A stretch of DNA of 64,000 bases from Mycolicibacterium alvei (GTDB lineage Bacteria > Actinomycetota > Actinomycetes > Mycobacteriales > Mycobacteriaceae). Shown in pieces: positions 50,570 through 58,203 of this stretch (the first letter of the stretch is position 1; each line of letters starts with the position of its first letter). The stretch spans positions 3,224,001 through 3,288,000 of the forward strand of contig NZ_AP022565.1 of the NCBI RefSeq assembly GCF_010727325.1. Direction: 5' to 3'. Position numbers and translations under genes: made by a program. Below the pieces are notes generated by a model. It saw only the letters and a list, made by a program, of their open reading frames with translations, had not been told where the DNA came from and did no database searches.

Positions 50570-51625
50570 TCAGCGACGGGTCGTCGTGACGTGCACGTGG
50601 TCGTAGTGGCCATAACCGGACGATTGCGGACCGGACGGCGTGTAGTAGGTGCCACGCCAGATCACGTCCTGTAATCCGAATCGGGCGGCATTGCTCATCG
50701 CGAACGAAAGAATCTCGTTTCCGAGCGCGATGCCCTCGGGACTGTCGGGATTGGGAATCATGATGTCGATCGCCAGACCGCTGGGATGCCATGGCTTCGA
50801 GTCCGGCCGGACCCCACCGATGTGGGCGATCTGGGGAAACTGAGCGCTGACGGCCCGGGCAGCCACGATGGTGTTGGGCTGCAGTCCGGCCTCGGAGGCG
50901 ACCCCGACGGGCAACGCCTCCGGGATGTCCGCACCCGGAGCGGCGAGGGACGGATCGGCGGGCATCACCGCCGCCGCGTTGTCCACCACCGCCTGCTGTT
51001 GCGGTGTCAATGCCCCGTACTGCGCCTCCGCGTCGGCGATCTGACGCATCAGTTCACCCCACTTGGCCATCAGGTCTGCGCGCACCGCGGACGCCTGCTC
51101 GGCCGCGGCGCGGGCATCCGCCGCCGATTTCTCTGATGCGCCGGCGGCTTCGACCGCGCGCGCACGTGCTGACCGATAGGCCTCCATCTTGTCGGCTGCG
51201 CCGTCGACGACCGCCCGCTGCACTGTCAGCTGATCGATCAGCTGCTGCGGGGAGTCTGCGGTCAGCACAGAGGCCACCTGACCGGCGCCTCCTCCATTCA
51301 TATAAGTCATCGCCGCCACCCGGTCGACTGCCGCCTGAAAGGGCTGAAGCTGGGTGTTCGCGAGGTCGAGGGCCTCCAGGTCGCCACGATGACGGTCTGC
51401 GGCCGCTGCCTCTTCGGCCTGCCGGGCATCGGCATCGCGTTGGGCAGCGGTGACGGCTTCGCGACTCTCAATCGCCTGACGGGACAATTCGTTGAGCTTG
51501 GCCAGCCCGTCAGCCGCAGGGTCTGCCTTCACGTCACCCATCGACGTCAGCACCAGGACCGCGGCCACCGCACCGCACGCCGTGCGCCGAAGCAATTGGC
51601 GCAGCCCGGTCATTCGGATTGTCAC
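50570..51625 (-). CDS. Secreted coiled-coil protein with an M15-like peptidase domain
   Basis: Exported protein of 351 residues. A signal peptide (about 1-35) is followed by a long helical Ala/Gln/Glu-rich coiled coil (residues about 40-210), as in RipA-type cell wall hydrolases, and a C-terminal domain. That domain carries HPSGLAIDI and HYDHVHV, which match the zinc-binding motifs of VanY/M15-type peptidases (H-x-x-G-x-A-x-D and H-x-H). It likely cleaves or remodels peptidoglycan, with the coiled coil acting as regulator or partner. The GTG at 51625 has AAGGA very close; an in-frame ATG lies four codons later (51613). Confidence 0.75.
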   Translation of the reverse strand: MTIRMTGLRQLLRRTACGAVAAVLVLTSMGDVKADPAADGLAKLNELSRQAIESREAVTAAQRDADARQAEEAAAADRHRGDLEALDLANTQLQPFQAAVDRVAAMTYMNGGGAGQVASVLTADSPQQLIDQLTVQRAVVDGAADKMEAYRSARARAVEAAGASEKSAADARAAAEQASAVRADLMAKWGELMRQIADAEAQYGALTPQQQAVVDNAAAVMPADPSLAAPGADIPEALPVGVASEAGLQPNTIVAARAVSAQFPQIAHIGGVRPDSKPWHPSGLAIDIMIPNPDSPEGIALGNEILSFAMSNAARFGLQDVIWRGTYYTPSGPQSSGYGHYDHVHVTTTRR

Positions 51626-51712
51626 GATCCTTCGCTTGCAAGGACCGATCTTGGCCCGGCGGTCTATCCCTCGGACAGGCTACGAACTGGCCTGGAGGAT
51701 GTCTACCCGTAC

Positions 51713-52087
51713 TTACCCGAGATTGTCGGCGGCCGCGCCGCCTCGCCGCTGCGCCAGCACCAGTTGCCGCCGGATCAGAAACAGCGGGAATGCCACGCTC
51801 ACGGCGACGAGCGCACTGAGCACGATGTAGATCCACACCTTCGGGATGCCGATCCGCCGCGCCTCGACCACCATGAACACGAACGCCGCCAGCCCGAACA
51901 GCAGCAGGTCGTTGGTGAGTGAGGACGACGCGTAGTTGGTGTAGCCACTCTGGAAGAAGTCGATCAGGCTCGTGCTTTCCGTGGTGACGTAGCGGATGTT
52001 GTTCCACCAGGTGCCGACCAGTGCCACCACGGCGATCACGGCGTAGACGCCGCACAGGATCTTGTCGTTTCGACTCAGCTCCGCCAT
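51713..52087 (-). CDS. DUF2834 family membrane protein
   Basis: Membrane protein of 124 residues with three helices: LCGVYAVIAVVALVGTWWNN near the N-terminus, LLLFGLAAFVFMVVEARRIG in the middle and WIYIVLSALVAVSVAFPLFL near the end. Family of unknown function. The ATG at 52087 has GGGGAGG 7 bases upstream. It lies apart from the peptidase gene by about 90 bases and is divergent from the tetR gene. Confidence 0.78.
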   Translation of the reverse strand: MAELSRNDKILCGVYAVIAVVALVGTWWNNIRYVTTESTSLIDFFQSGYTNYASSSLTNDLLLFGLAAFVFMVVEARRIGIPKVWIYIVLSALVAVSVAFPLFLIRRQLVLAQRRGGAAADNLG

Positions 52088-52170
52088 TGTCACGCCTCCC
52101 CGTCACACCGATCAATCCAGGTCAACGTAACTTTCCAGCGGTCTCCACGGGGCCATTTGTCCGACAATGA

Positions 52171-52192
52171 GGTGAGTGAGTACTCTCTCACC
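52171..52192. promoter_or_regulatory. Palindrome overlapping the leaderless tetR promoter
   Basis: Eleven-base arms GGTGAGTGAGT and ACTCTCTCACC match as reverse complements at 10 of 11 positions, directly adjoining the ATG at 52193. The -10 box TACTCT (52181-52186) is inside the palindrome, with 6 bases to the ATG. A bound TetR would fully block the promoter. Confidence 0.7.
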
Positions 52193-52798
52193 ATGTCATC
52201 CGGACGTGACCGGCTCCTGGCCACGGCGCTGCAGCTGTTCGCCGCCAAGGGGTACGCCGCGACGTCGGTGGCTCACATCCAGCAGGCCGCCGGTCTGGCA
52301 CCGGGGTCGGGGGCGCTCTACAAGCACTTCGGCTCCAAGCGGGAGCTACTCGAGGCCGCGGTCGCGCACCGCATCGACGCGATCGTGACCGCGCGTGAGC
52401 AGTACGACGCCGGCCACCCGAGGACCGTCGAAGAGGCGGTGCGCAGTGCCGGGCAACTGATCTGGGCCAACCTGACCCAGAGCGAGGAACTGCTGCGGGT
52501 CATGCTGCGGGAACCCGATGAACTCGGTGAGCTCGACGAGAAGACGTGGCAGGTCATCACCGACAACGCCTATCAACGATTCGCCGATGAACTGGCTGCC
52601 TCCAATCGCAGCGGCCGCTTCCAGATTCCCGACCCCGAGGCCACCGCAGCCGTCGCAATCTCCGCACTGTCCTACGCCGCGACGCTGCAGGCGCTGACGA
52701 AGCGCTCGCCTGGCAATGTCGACAACGACCGCTTCTTCGAGGCCTGGGTCACCCAGACCGTCAGCGTGATCGAACAACACCGCTCGCAAAACAACTGA
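52193..52798 (+). CDS. TetR family regulator of the adjacent fadE gene
   Basis: Repressor of 201 residues. DNA-binding helices: [20 protein letters not shown] then [17 protein letters not shown]. The ATG at 52193 is chosen because of the leaderless promoter; the frame can be extended 12 codons upstream but through the operator. It lies 26 bases before the fadE gene on the same strand, so both are probably repressed by it at 52171-52192. The ligand may be the acyl-CoA that the FadE acts on. Confidence 0.88.
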   Translation: MSSGRDRLLATALQLFAAKGYAATSVAHIQQAAGLAPGSGALYKHFGSKRELLEAAVAHRIDAIVTAREQYDAGHPRTVEEAVRSAGQLIWANLTQSEELLRVMLREPDELGELDEKTWQVITDNAYQRFADELAASNRSGRFQIPDPEATAAVAISALSYAATLQALTKRSPGNVDNDRFFEAWVTQTVSVIEQHRSQNN

Positions 52799-52824
52799 CC
52801 GCCAACATATTTCAGGAGCAAACT

Positions 52825-54036
52825 GTGACATTCTCCATGCAACTGAGCGACGACGTGATCGAGGTCCGCGACTGGGTGCACCAGTTCGCCGCCGAGGTGG
52901 TGCGTCCGGCAGCCGCGGAGTGGGATGAGCGCGAGGAGACCCCGTGGCCCGTCATCCAGGAGGCCGCCAAGGTCGGGCTGTATTCCCCTGAACTGTTCGC
53001 CCAGCAAGCTGCCGAGTCCAGCGGACTCGGCATGCTGACCGTGTTCGAGGAACTGTTCTGGGGCGACGCCGGCATCGCCCTGTCGATCCTGGGTACCGGG
53101 CTGGCCGCAGCGGCGTTGGCGGGCAACGGAACTCCCGAACAGCTGGGCCGATGGCTTCCCGAGATGTTCGGCACCGCCGACGCGCCCCACCTGGGTGCGT
53201 TCTGTTCCTCCGAGCCCGACGCCGGATCCGACGTCGGCGCCATCCGCACCCGTGCCCGCTTCGACGAGGCAACCTGCGAGTGGGTGCTCAACGGCACCAA
53301 GACCTGGGCCACCAACGGCGGTATCGCCAACGTCCACATCGTCGTCGCCTCGGTCTACCCCGAACTCGGCTCCCGCGGACAGGCCACGTTCATCATCCCG
53401 CCGGACACCCACGGCTTCACCCAGGGCCAGAAGTTCAAGAAGCACGGCATCCGCGCCTCGCACACCGCCGAGGTGGTGCTCGACAACGTCCGCCTGCCCG
53501 AGGATCTGATCCTGGGCGGTCGGGAGAAGTTCGAGGACCGCATCGCCCGGGTGAAGTCCGGCGCCTCGGCCGGCGGCCAGGCGGCGATGAAGACCTTCGA
53601 GCGCACCCGGCCCACCGTCGGCGCGATGGCGGTCGGCGTGGCCCGCGCAGCCTACGAGTACGCCCTCGACTATGCCTGCCAGCGTGAGCAATTCGGCCGC
53701 AAGATCGGCGAGTTCCAGGCCGTCGCATTCAAGCTCGCGGACATGAAGAGCCGTATCGACGCCGCCCGGTTGCTGGTGTGGCGGGCCGGGTGGATGGCCC
53801 GCAACAACCAGGCCTTCGACAACGCCGAGGGTTCCATGGCCAAGCTGGTGGCCAGTGAGACCGCGGTCTACGTGACCGATGAGGCCATCCAAATCCTCGG
53901 CGGCAACGGCTACACCCGCGACTACCCGGTCGAGCGGATGCACCGCGACGCGAAGATCTTCACGATCTTCGAGGGCACCAGCGAGATCCAGCGCCTGGTG
54001 ATCTCCCGGGCGATCACCGGCCTTTCGATCCGGTAG
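52825..54036 (+). CDS. Acyl-CoA dehydrogenase
   Basis: ACAD family flavoenzyme of 403 residues. Flavin contacts: [20 protein letters not shown] and WATNGGIA. The helical part has [20 protein letters not shown], and the catalytic Glu is in [17 protein letters not shown], the classical medium-chain site, unlike the enzyme at 21977-23143. The GTG at 52825 has AGGAG 6 bases upstream. Controlled by the upstream TetR; substrate unknown. Confidence 0.92.
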   Translation: MTFSMQLSDDVIEVRDWVHQFAAEVVRPAAAEWDEREETPWPVIQEAAKVGLYSPELFAQQAAESSGLGMLTVFEELFWGDAGIALSILGTGLAAAALAGNGTPEQLGRWLPEMFGTADAPHLGAFCSSEPDAGSDVGAIRTRARFDEATCEWVLNGTKTWATNGGIANVHIVVASVYPELGSRGQATFIIPPDTHGFTQGQKFKKHGIRASHTAEVVLDNVRLPEDLILGGREKFEDRIARVKSGASAGGQAAMKTFERTRPTVGAMAVGVARAAYEYALDYACQREQFGRKIGEFQAVAFKLADMKSRIDAARLLVWRAGWMARNNQAFDNAEGSMAKLVASETAVYVTDEAIQILGGNGYTRDYPVERMHRDAKIFTIFEGTSEIQRLVISRAITGLSIR

Positions 54037-54046
54037 GCCGCAGCGG

Positions 54047-54313
54047 TTACCTGCCGGTGCGTTCGCGGTGCTTGCACCCGGGCCAGCAGCATGGTCGCCG
54101 CTGCCCTTCCTCTAGCTCCTCCTGCGTGCGGCGGATCCGTCGCTCGCGCGTCACCTGCTGCTTGGCGTCCTCGACCCAGCAGATGAACTCGTTGCGCGCG
54201 AGCGGCGTGATGTCTCGCCACGCATCCAGTGCGGTGGCGTTTCCGATGAGGGCGTCGCGCAGGTCGGCCGGCAGCTTGTGCACGACGCCGCCGGGCACCC
54301 GTTGGCCAGTCAC
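54047..54313 (-). CDS. YdeI/OmdA-type small protein
   Basis: Protein of 88 residues related to the bacteriocin-protection family (YdeI or OmpD-associated). LPADLRDALIGNATALDAWR and LARNEFICWVEDAKQQVTRE then RRIRRTQEELEEGQRRPC are diagnostic. Cysteines in PCCWPGC at the end may bind metal. The GTG at 54313 is 6 bases after TAACCT, so it is leaderless. Physiological role unknown. Confidence 0.8.
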   Translation of the reverse strand: MTGQRVPGGVVHKLPADLRDALIGNATALDAWRDITPLARNEFICWVEDAKQQVTRERRIRRTQEELEEGQRRPCCWPGCKHRERTGR

Positions 54314-54511
54314 CGGACCAGGTTAAGCCTCACGGCTCAGCAACACAGTCGGGACACGACATTGCCCTTATCGTGACCTTAGAACAGCCTTATTTTTCTT
54401 AGAGTTCGTGTACGGTGGGTGCTTCAGGGGCGGTTGTGGGCACGGCCACACCGTGTTATCGCAGGTCAGAATTCGGACCGGCCGCCTCGCAGCGAGGGAG
54501 AGGACCCCGAC

Positions 54512-55180
54512 ATGCAGCCTGCAGCAGCCACCCGGATCGCTCTTGTCACCGGCGCATCGCGGGGTATCGGCGCCGACGTCGCACAGCAGCTCGCCGGTCC
54601 GAACACCCACGTCGTCGTCAACTACCGCGAGAAAGCCAAGCGCGCCAACACGGTCGTCGACGCCATCCGCCGCGCGGGCGGTCGTGCCTCCACGCTGGGT
54701 GCCGACATCTCCGACGAGGCCGCTGCCGCCGCCATGATCGAGCGGGTGGGCCGCGAGTTCGGCCGGCTCGACGTCCTGGTGCTCAATGCATCGACGGGGC
54801 TGGAGCTGGGAATCGATCCGGGCTACGCGATGCGGCTGAACCGCGATGCGCAGCGCCGGCTGGCCACGTTGGCACTGCCGCTGATGCCGGTGGGTGGTCA
54901 GATCGTGTTCGTCACCAGCCATCAGGCCCACTTCTTCCCCAACAAGGCCGTGCCGAAGGGATACGCGGCCACCGCCGCGAGCAAGCGCGCCGGGGAGACC
55001 GCACTCTATGCTATGCGTTCCGAATTCGACCGGCGGGGAATCGATTTCACCGTGGTGTCGGGCGAGGTGACGTCAGATCGCGAGTTGGCGACGACCATCG
55101 CCCGGGCCGCATCCGCGCCGTACCCGTCCGGGATCGTCTACGCCGGCGGGCATGACTTTCTCTGCCGGATGTCGGCCTGA
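54512..55180 (+). CDS. Atypical short-chain dehydrogenase
   Basis: SDR protein of 222 residues. The cofactor loop TGASRGIG (13-20) and the serine in VTSHQAH (Ser136) are present, but where most SDRs have Tyr-x-x-x-Lys this protein has ATAASKRAGE with Thr154 and Lys158. Tyr151 is near but 3 residues off. It may use a different base or be a non-catalytic or reductase-partner protein. The ATG at 54512 has GGGAGAGGA upstream. The 198-base gap before it holds no ORF. Confidence 0.82.
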   Translation: MQPAAATRIALVTGASRGIGADVAQQLAGPNTHVVVNYREKAKRANTVVDAIRRAGGRASTLGADISDEAAAAAMIERVGREFGRLDVLVLNASTGLELGIDPGYAMRLNRDAQRRLATLALPLMPVGGQIVFVTSHQAHFFPNKAVPKGYAATAASKRAGETALYAMRSEFDRRGIDFTVVSGEVTSDRELATTIARAASAPYPSGIVYAGGHDFLCRMSA

Positions 55181-55198
55181 CGTATAGAGCCCGCTTCT

Positions 55199-55265
55199 GC
55201 GCGCTTTCTACTGCAGGGCTGCGCCGCCGCAGTGATCGCGACCCTGCGGTAGAAGTCGGCGCGCC
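55199..55265. repeat. Dispersed inverted-repeat element, copy 2
   Basis: The left part (55199-55218) reads GCGCGCTTTCTACTGCAGGG and the right part (55242-55265) is its near reverse complement, CCCTGCGGTAGAAGTCGGCG followed by CGCC. It shares a 24-base identical stretch that starts AGTGATCGCGACCCTGCGGT with copy 3 at 55925-55948. It lies between the SDR gene and the VOC gene. Confidence 0.7.
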
Positions 55266-55292
55266 ATAGTCTTCACAACCATGCCCGCGCAG

Positions 55293-55309
55293 TACTACAT
55301 TCGGTAGTA
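55293..55309. promoter_or_regulatory. Palindrome upstream of the VOC gene
   Basis: TACTAC-ATTCG-GTAGTA has exact 6-base arms and lies 20 bases before the VOC start. It resembles the NarL-type boxes (TACTAC and GTAG) at 40368-40386 but with different spacing. Confidence 0.35.
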
Positions 55310-55329
55310 GTCGACTGCTAGGGGGCGCG

Positions 55330-55878
55330 ATGCGCTGGCGCGGAGTGAGTCATGTCGAGTTCGCGGTATTGAACTACGACGAATCGATCGAGTTCTATGA
55401 CGCTTTGTTCGGCTGGCTGGGGTACAGCAGTTTCTCCTCGCTGAACATGGAGTACCAGTCGATCTACTACATGACGCGATTCATCAACCCGCACAGCTAC
55501 ATCGGCATTCAGCCAGCACGCACCGGCGACAAGCTCACCCATACCGACCAGGCCGTCGGGATCAACCACATCGCGCTGTGGGCCCGAAACCGGGAGGAAG
55601 TGGACCGCTTTCATCGGGACTTCCTGATCGCGCGGGGTATCCCGGTCACCGACGAGCCCAAGGACTACCCCCAGTACGCGCCGGGTTACTACGCGCTGTT
55701 CTTCGATGACCCGATCAACGGAATCCACTGGGAACTGGCCTGGGTACCGAAAGTTCCCAGCCCGCACCAGTTGTGGTCGTTCTATCGGACAATCCGGACC
55801 TTCGGTAGGCAGCGCCCCGACCTGGCGAACACGGTGCCCGGCATCACCCTGCAGGCGCGGCGACCGCTGAAGAGGTGA
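55330..55878 (+). CDS. VOC family protein between two repeat copies
   Basis: Glyoxalase-fold protein of 182 residues. First module: GVSHVEFAVLNYDESIEFYD; second: VGINHIALWARNREEVDRFH. Metal ligands are His in SHVEF, Glu or His in the first module, His in NHIAL, and Glu in GIHWELAWV. AGGGGGC lies just before the ATG. The substrate is unknown; a similar gene is at 57644. Direct copies of a repeat flank the gene (55199-55265 and 55891-55958). Confidence 0.82.
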   Translation: MRWRGVSHVEFAVLNYDESIEFYDALFGWLGYSSFSSLNMEYQSIYYMTRFINPHSYIGIQPARTGDKLTHTDQAVGINHIALWARNREEVDRFHRDFLIARGIPVTDEPKDYPQYAPGYYALFFDDPINGIHWELAWVPKVPSPHQLWSFYRTIRTFGRQRPDLANTVPGITLQARRPLKR

Positions 55879-55890
55879 TAGCGCCGTGGA

Positions 55891-55958
55891 CGCGCCGTTT
55901 CCTACCCCGGGGCTACTCGCGCGGAGTGATCGCGACCCTGCGGTAGAAAGCGGCGCGC
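55891..55958. repeat. Dispersed inverted-repeat element, copy 3
   Basis: Left arm CGCGCCGTTTCCTACCCCGG (55891-55910), right arm CCCTGCGGTAGAAAGCGGCG followed by CGC (55936-55958); imperfect reverse complements with a 25-base spacer. Together with copy 2 it brackets the VOC gene in the same orientation, about 690 bases apart. Confidence 0.7.
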
Positions 55959-55962
55959 AAAG

Positions 55963-56170
55963 CTAGGCCAACGCGACGCCCAACTCCTGGGCGAACACCT
56001 TGATCATGTGCTGAACCGCGATTTCGTTGCGGCCGATGATCATATGGTCGTGCTGGGCCGTGGCGGACGCCCTGACCGCACTGCGGGAGCAGGGCGAAGT
56101 CCTCGTCGCGCACCGCGGCGTGAACGCTTTCGTAAACCGCGTCATAGCCGGCCCGCATGTGTCGGCGCGC
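55963..56170 (-). pseudogene. Frameshifted tail of a Rieske-type dioxygenase alpha subunit
   Basis: One frame reads AGYDAVYESVHAAVRDEDFA then LLPQCGQGVRHG. A shift of one base near 56060 gives a second frame that reads AQHDHMIIGRNEIAVQHMIK then VFAQELGVALA and a TAG. In ring-hydroxylating oxygenases of the phthalate/phenylpropionate type the C-terminus has this order: an acidic E-D pair, a Q-x-G-[LV] motif, then a GRNE-x-x-x-QH motif. The two pieces only make sense joined. The upstream Rieske domain is absent; the lipoprotein gene begins there instead. So this is a decayed 3' remnant. A sequencing error could cause the frameshift but not the missing N-terminus. Confidence 0.6.
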
Positions 56171-56175
56171 ACGAC

Positions 56176-56574
56176 CTACCCGTCGTCGCCGGCCCCATGG
56201 TTCGGATTGGTACAAATGGTGCCCTCACACGGCACATCTGAACCATCACCATTGGGGTTGGGCATCACTGCCCCGCCGTTCTCATCCGGGTTGTCACCAG
56301 CCCCATGGTTCGGATTGGTACAGATCGTGCCCTCACACGGCACCATCGACCCGTCACCGTTCGGGTTGGGCATCATCGGCGCAGTGGTTTGGCCAGGCCC
56401 GGACGGTGCCGGTGCAGTTTCCGGAGACTTGACCGGGCCATGGTGACCGGAAGTCGACTCGGCCGGGACGGTGCTGGTGGTCGGGGCTTTGTCAGTCGTC
56501 TCGCTACTGCAAGCGGCCGCGCTGCAGACCGCTATCGCTGCAAAGACCGTGACTGCACTCTGCACGAACTTCAT
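56176..56574 (-). CDS. Lipoprotein with a duplicated C-terminal repeat
   Basis: Exported lipoprotein of 132 residues: signal peptide with lipobox SAAAC at about residue 22, then a Thr/Ser/Pro-rich linker and two near-identical repeats, each with MPNPNGDGS, VPCEGTICTNPNHGAGD. The repeats come from 73-base duplicated DNA (56193-56265 and 56301-56373, spaced 35 bases). Each has two cysteines and could form a small disulfide loop. The ATG at 56574 gives the proper signal peptide; an upstream ATG at 56631 is less likely. Function unknown. GC content falls in the 235-base gap upstream. Confidence 0.75.
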   Translation of the reverse strand: MKFVQSAVTVFAAIAVCSAAACSSETTDKAPTTSTVPAESTSGHHGPVKSPETAPAPSGPGQTTAPMMPNPNGDGSMVPCEGTICTNPNHGAGDNPDENGGAVMPNPNGDGSDVPCEGTICTNPNHGAGDDG

Positions 56575-56643
56575 GGGCCCGACGCTAACAGCAAAGGCAG
56601 TATCGCACTGGGGATTGCAACCGTCATCCACATTTACGCCAGC

Positions 56644-56662
56644 GCATATTCTCTGAATATGC
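56644..56662. promoter_or_regulatory. AT-rich palindrome between the lipoprotein and pdxK genes
   Basis: GCATATTC-TCT-GAATATGC has exact 8-base arms, in a stretch that is lower in GC than the rest of the window. It is 70 bases upstream of the lipoprotein ATG and about 150 bases before the kinase start. A regulatory protein site is likely. Confidence 0.45.
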
Positions 56663-56774
56663 CCGTGTCCCTGAACTATTCAGACACTAGATCGCTTCAC
56701 GCACAATGCCGCAATATGTTTGGTTCGCCGCTTTCCTTGGCCCAGCCGCACATTCAGCTGCTTCTGACATTTGC

Positions 56775-56796
56775 CCGACAGAACACCTGCTGTCGG
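56775..56796. promoter_or_regulatory. Hairpin just before pdxK
   Basis: CCGACAG and CTGTCGG (56775-56781 and 56790-56796) are exact reverse complements around 8 bases, 13 bases before the pdxK GTG start. It may be an RNA hairpin that controls translation or an operator. Confidence 0.4.
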
Positions 56797-56809
56797 TAGT
56801 CTCATAGTC

Positions 56810-57607
56810 GTGGTCGACCTCTCGTACGTCATTGCCGGATCAGAAGCCACCGGCGGCGCCGGCCTGCAAGCTGACCTGCGCACTTTTCAAGAGTTCGGCA
56901 CCTACGGCGTGGGCACGGTGACCTGCATCGTGTCGTTCGACCCCAAAGCGAACTGGGGCCACCGGTTCGTCCCCGTCGACCCTCAAGTCATCGCCGATCA
57001 GATCGAGGCGGCGACGTCGGCCTACGACCTCGATGTCGTCAAGATCGGCATGCTCGGCACGCCCGCAACCATCGACGTGGTCGCAGAGGCTCTCGCCCGC
57101 CAACCCTGGCGGCACATCGTCGTTGACCCCGTCCTGATCTGCAAAGGGCAGGAGCCAGGTGCTGCCCTAGACACCGACACTGCGCTGCGCCGCCAGATCC
57201 TGCCGCTGGCCACCGTCACCACGCCGAACCTGTTCGAGGCCCGCGCCCTCGCCGGGATGGACGACATCTCCTCGGTCGACGATCTCGTCGAAGCCGCCCG
57301 ACGCATTGCCGCTCTCGGACCCGCCTACGTCCTGGTGAAGGGCGGTGTCGAGTTTCCCGGTGACGACGCAGTCGACGTCCTCTTCGACGGCAAGGACGCC
57401 GAGATCCTGCGTGCGCCGAAGGTCGGACAGGCCCGAGTCGCCGGCGCGGGATGCACGCTGGCAGCGGCCATCACCGCGGCGCTGGCCACGGGGACCGGCG
57501 TCCCGGAGGCGGTGCGCCTGGCCAAAGAGTTCACCACCGCGGGAATTGTGGATCGGATTAGCGGCAACGCACCCTTCGACACCGTCTGGCAGGGTGCGCG
57601 GCGGTGA
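56810..57607 (+). CDS. pdxK: Pyridoxal kinase of the dual-cysteine (ThiD-like) type
   Basis: Ribokinase-like kinase of 265 residues that phosphorylates pyridoxal in vitamin B6 salvage. The start VVDLSYVIAGSEATGGAGLQ then ADLRTFQEFGTYG shows the ThiD-type substrate loop. Two cysteines stand out: Cys111 in DPVLICKGQ, on the expected lid loop, and Cys215 in AGAGCTLAAA, where most ribokinases have Asp. Both features mark the subfamily of bacterial pyridoxal kinases that hold pyridoxal as a hemithioacetal. The GTG at 56810 places the conserved start directly after it. HMP kinase (ThiD) is the main alternative but usually has Asp in that place. Confidence 0.8.
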   Translation: MVDLSYVIAGSEATGGAGLQADLRTFQEFGTYGVGTVTCIVSFDPKANWGHRFVPVDPQVIADQIEAATSAYDLDVVKIGMLGTPATIDVVAEALARQPWRHIVVDPVLICKGQEPGAALDTDTALRRQILPLATVTTPNLFEARALAGMDDISSVDDLVEAARRIAALGPAYVLVKGGVEFPGDDAVDVLFDGKDAEILRAPKVGQARVAGAGCTLAAAITAALATGTGVPEAVRLAKEFTTAGIVDRISGNAPFDTVWQGARR

Positions 57608-57643
57608 CCCGCACGCCGCTTCCGGCCACGCTGCGAGAGACAG

Positions 57644-58126
57644 CTACCTCTCTGCACTGATATCTGCACCCCGATGCATCTCATAGCTACTGCGGGCGCC
57701 TCCGGGAAACTCGACGAACTCCACCGCGGTGCCGTCGGGATCGTTGACGAAGAACATCCGAACCCGGTCGATGGGGAACGGCTCCTGGGCGGGCTGGAAG
57801 CCCGCATCGATCACGGCGCGGTAGGTGGCGTCGAGATCGGTGACCGACAACGCGATGTTCTGGTTGCCCACGATGCCGCGTTTCCCCGATCCGGGCGGGG
57901 TCGACGTACCGAAGCTGACCAGTTCGAGCGTGACTCCGCCCACCACTCCCCCGACAACACGGCCCTCGTGCTGGCGGGACGAGTGCACGGCCGCGTCGAA
58001 CGGCTCACCGGAAATCAATTGGTCGAACACCACATCCATGCCCAGCAGGCCCCGGTAGAAGTCCAGGGCCCGATCCATGTCGGTCACGCCGACAACCAGA
58101 TGGCAGAAACGTAGATCAGTCAGCAT
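57644..58126 (-). CDS. VOC family protein
   Basis: Glyoxalase-fold protein of 160 residues in one chain of two modules: LRFCHLVVGVTDMDRALDFY and NQNIALSVTDLDATYRAVID, with NDPDGTAVEFVEFPG closing the second. GAGGA lies before the ATG. It is divergent from the SDR gene at 58204 and converges on pdxK. Substrate unknown; aromatic or glyoxal-type compounds are usual. Confidence 0.85.
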   Translation of the reverse strand: MLTDLRFCHLVVGVTDMDRALDFYRGLLGMDVVFDQLISGEPFDAAVHSSRQHEGRVVGGVVGGVTLELVSFGTSTPPGSGKRGIVGNQNIALSVTDLDATYRAVIDAGFQPAQEPFPIDRVRMFFVNDPDGTAVEFVEFPGGARSSYEMHRGADISAER

Positions 58127-58203
58127 GGTTCCTCGACTTCCTCGTCAGCGCTCGATCATATGAGTTAGCGTGCCAAACCTGGCCCAATCCGAAAGGCAGC
58201 TGC

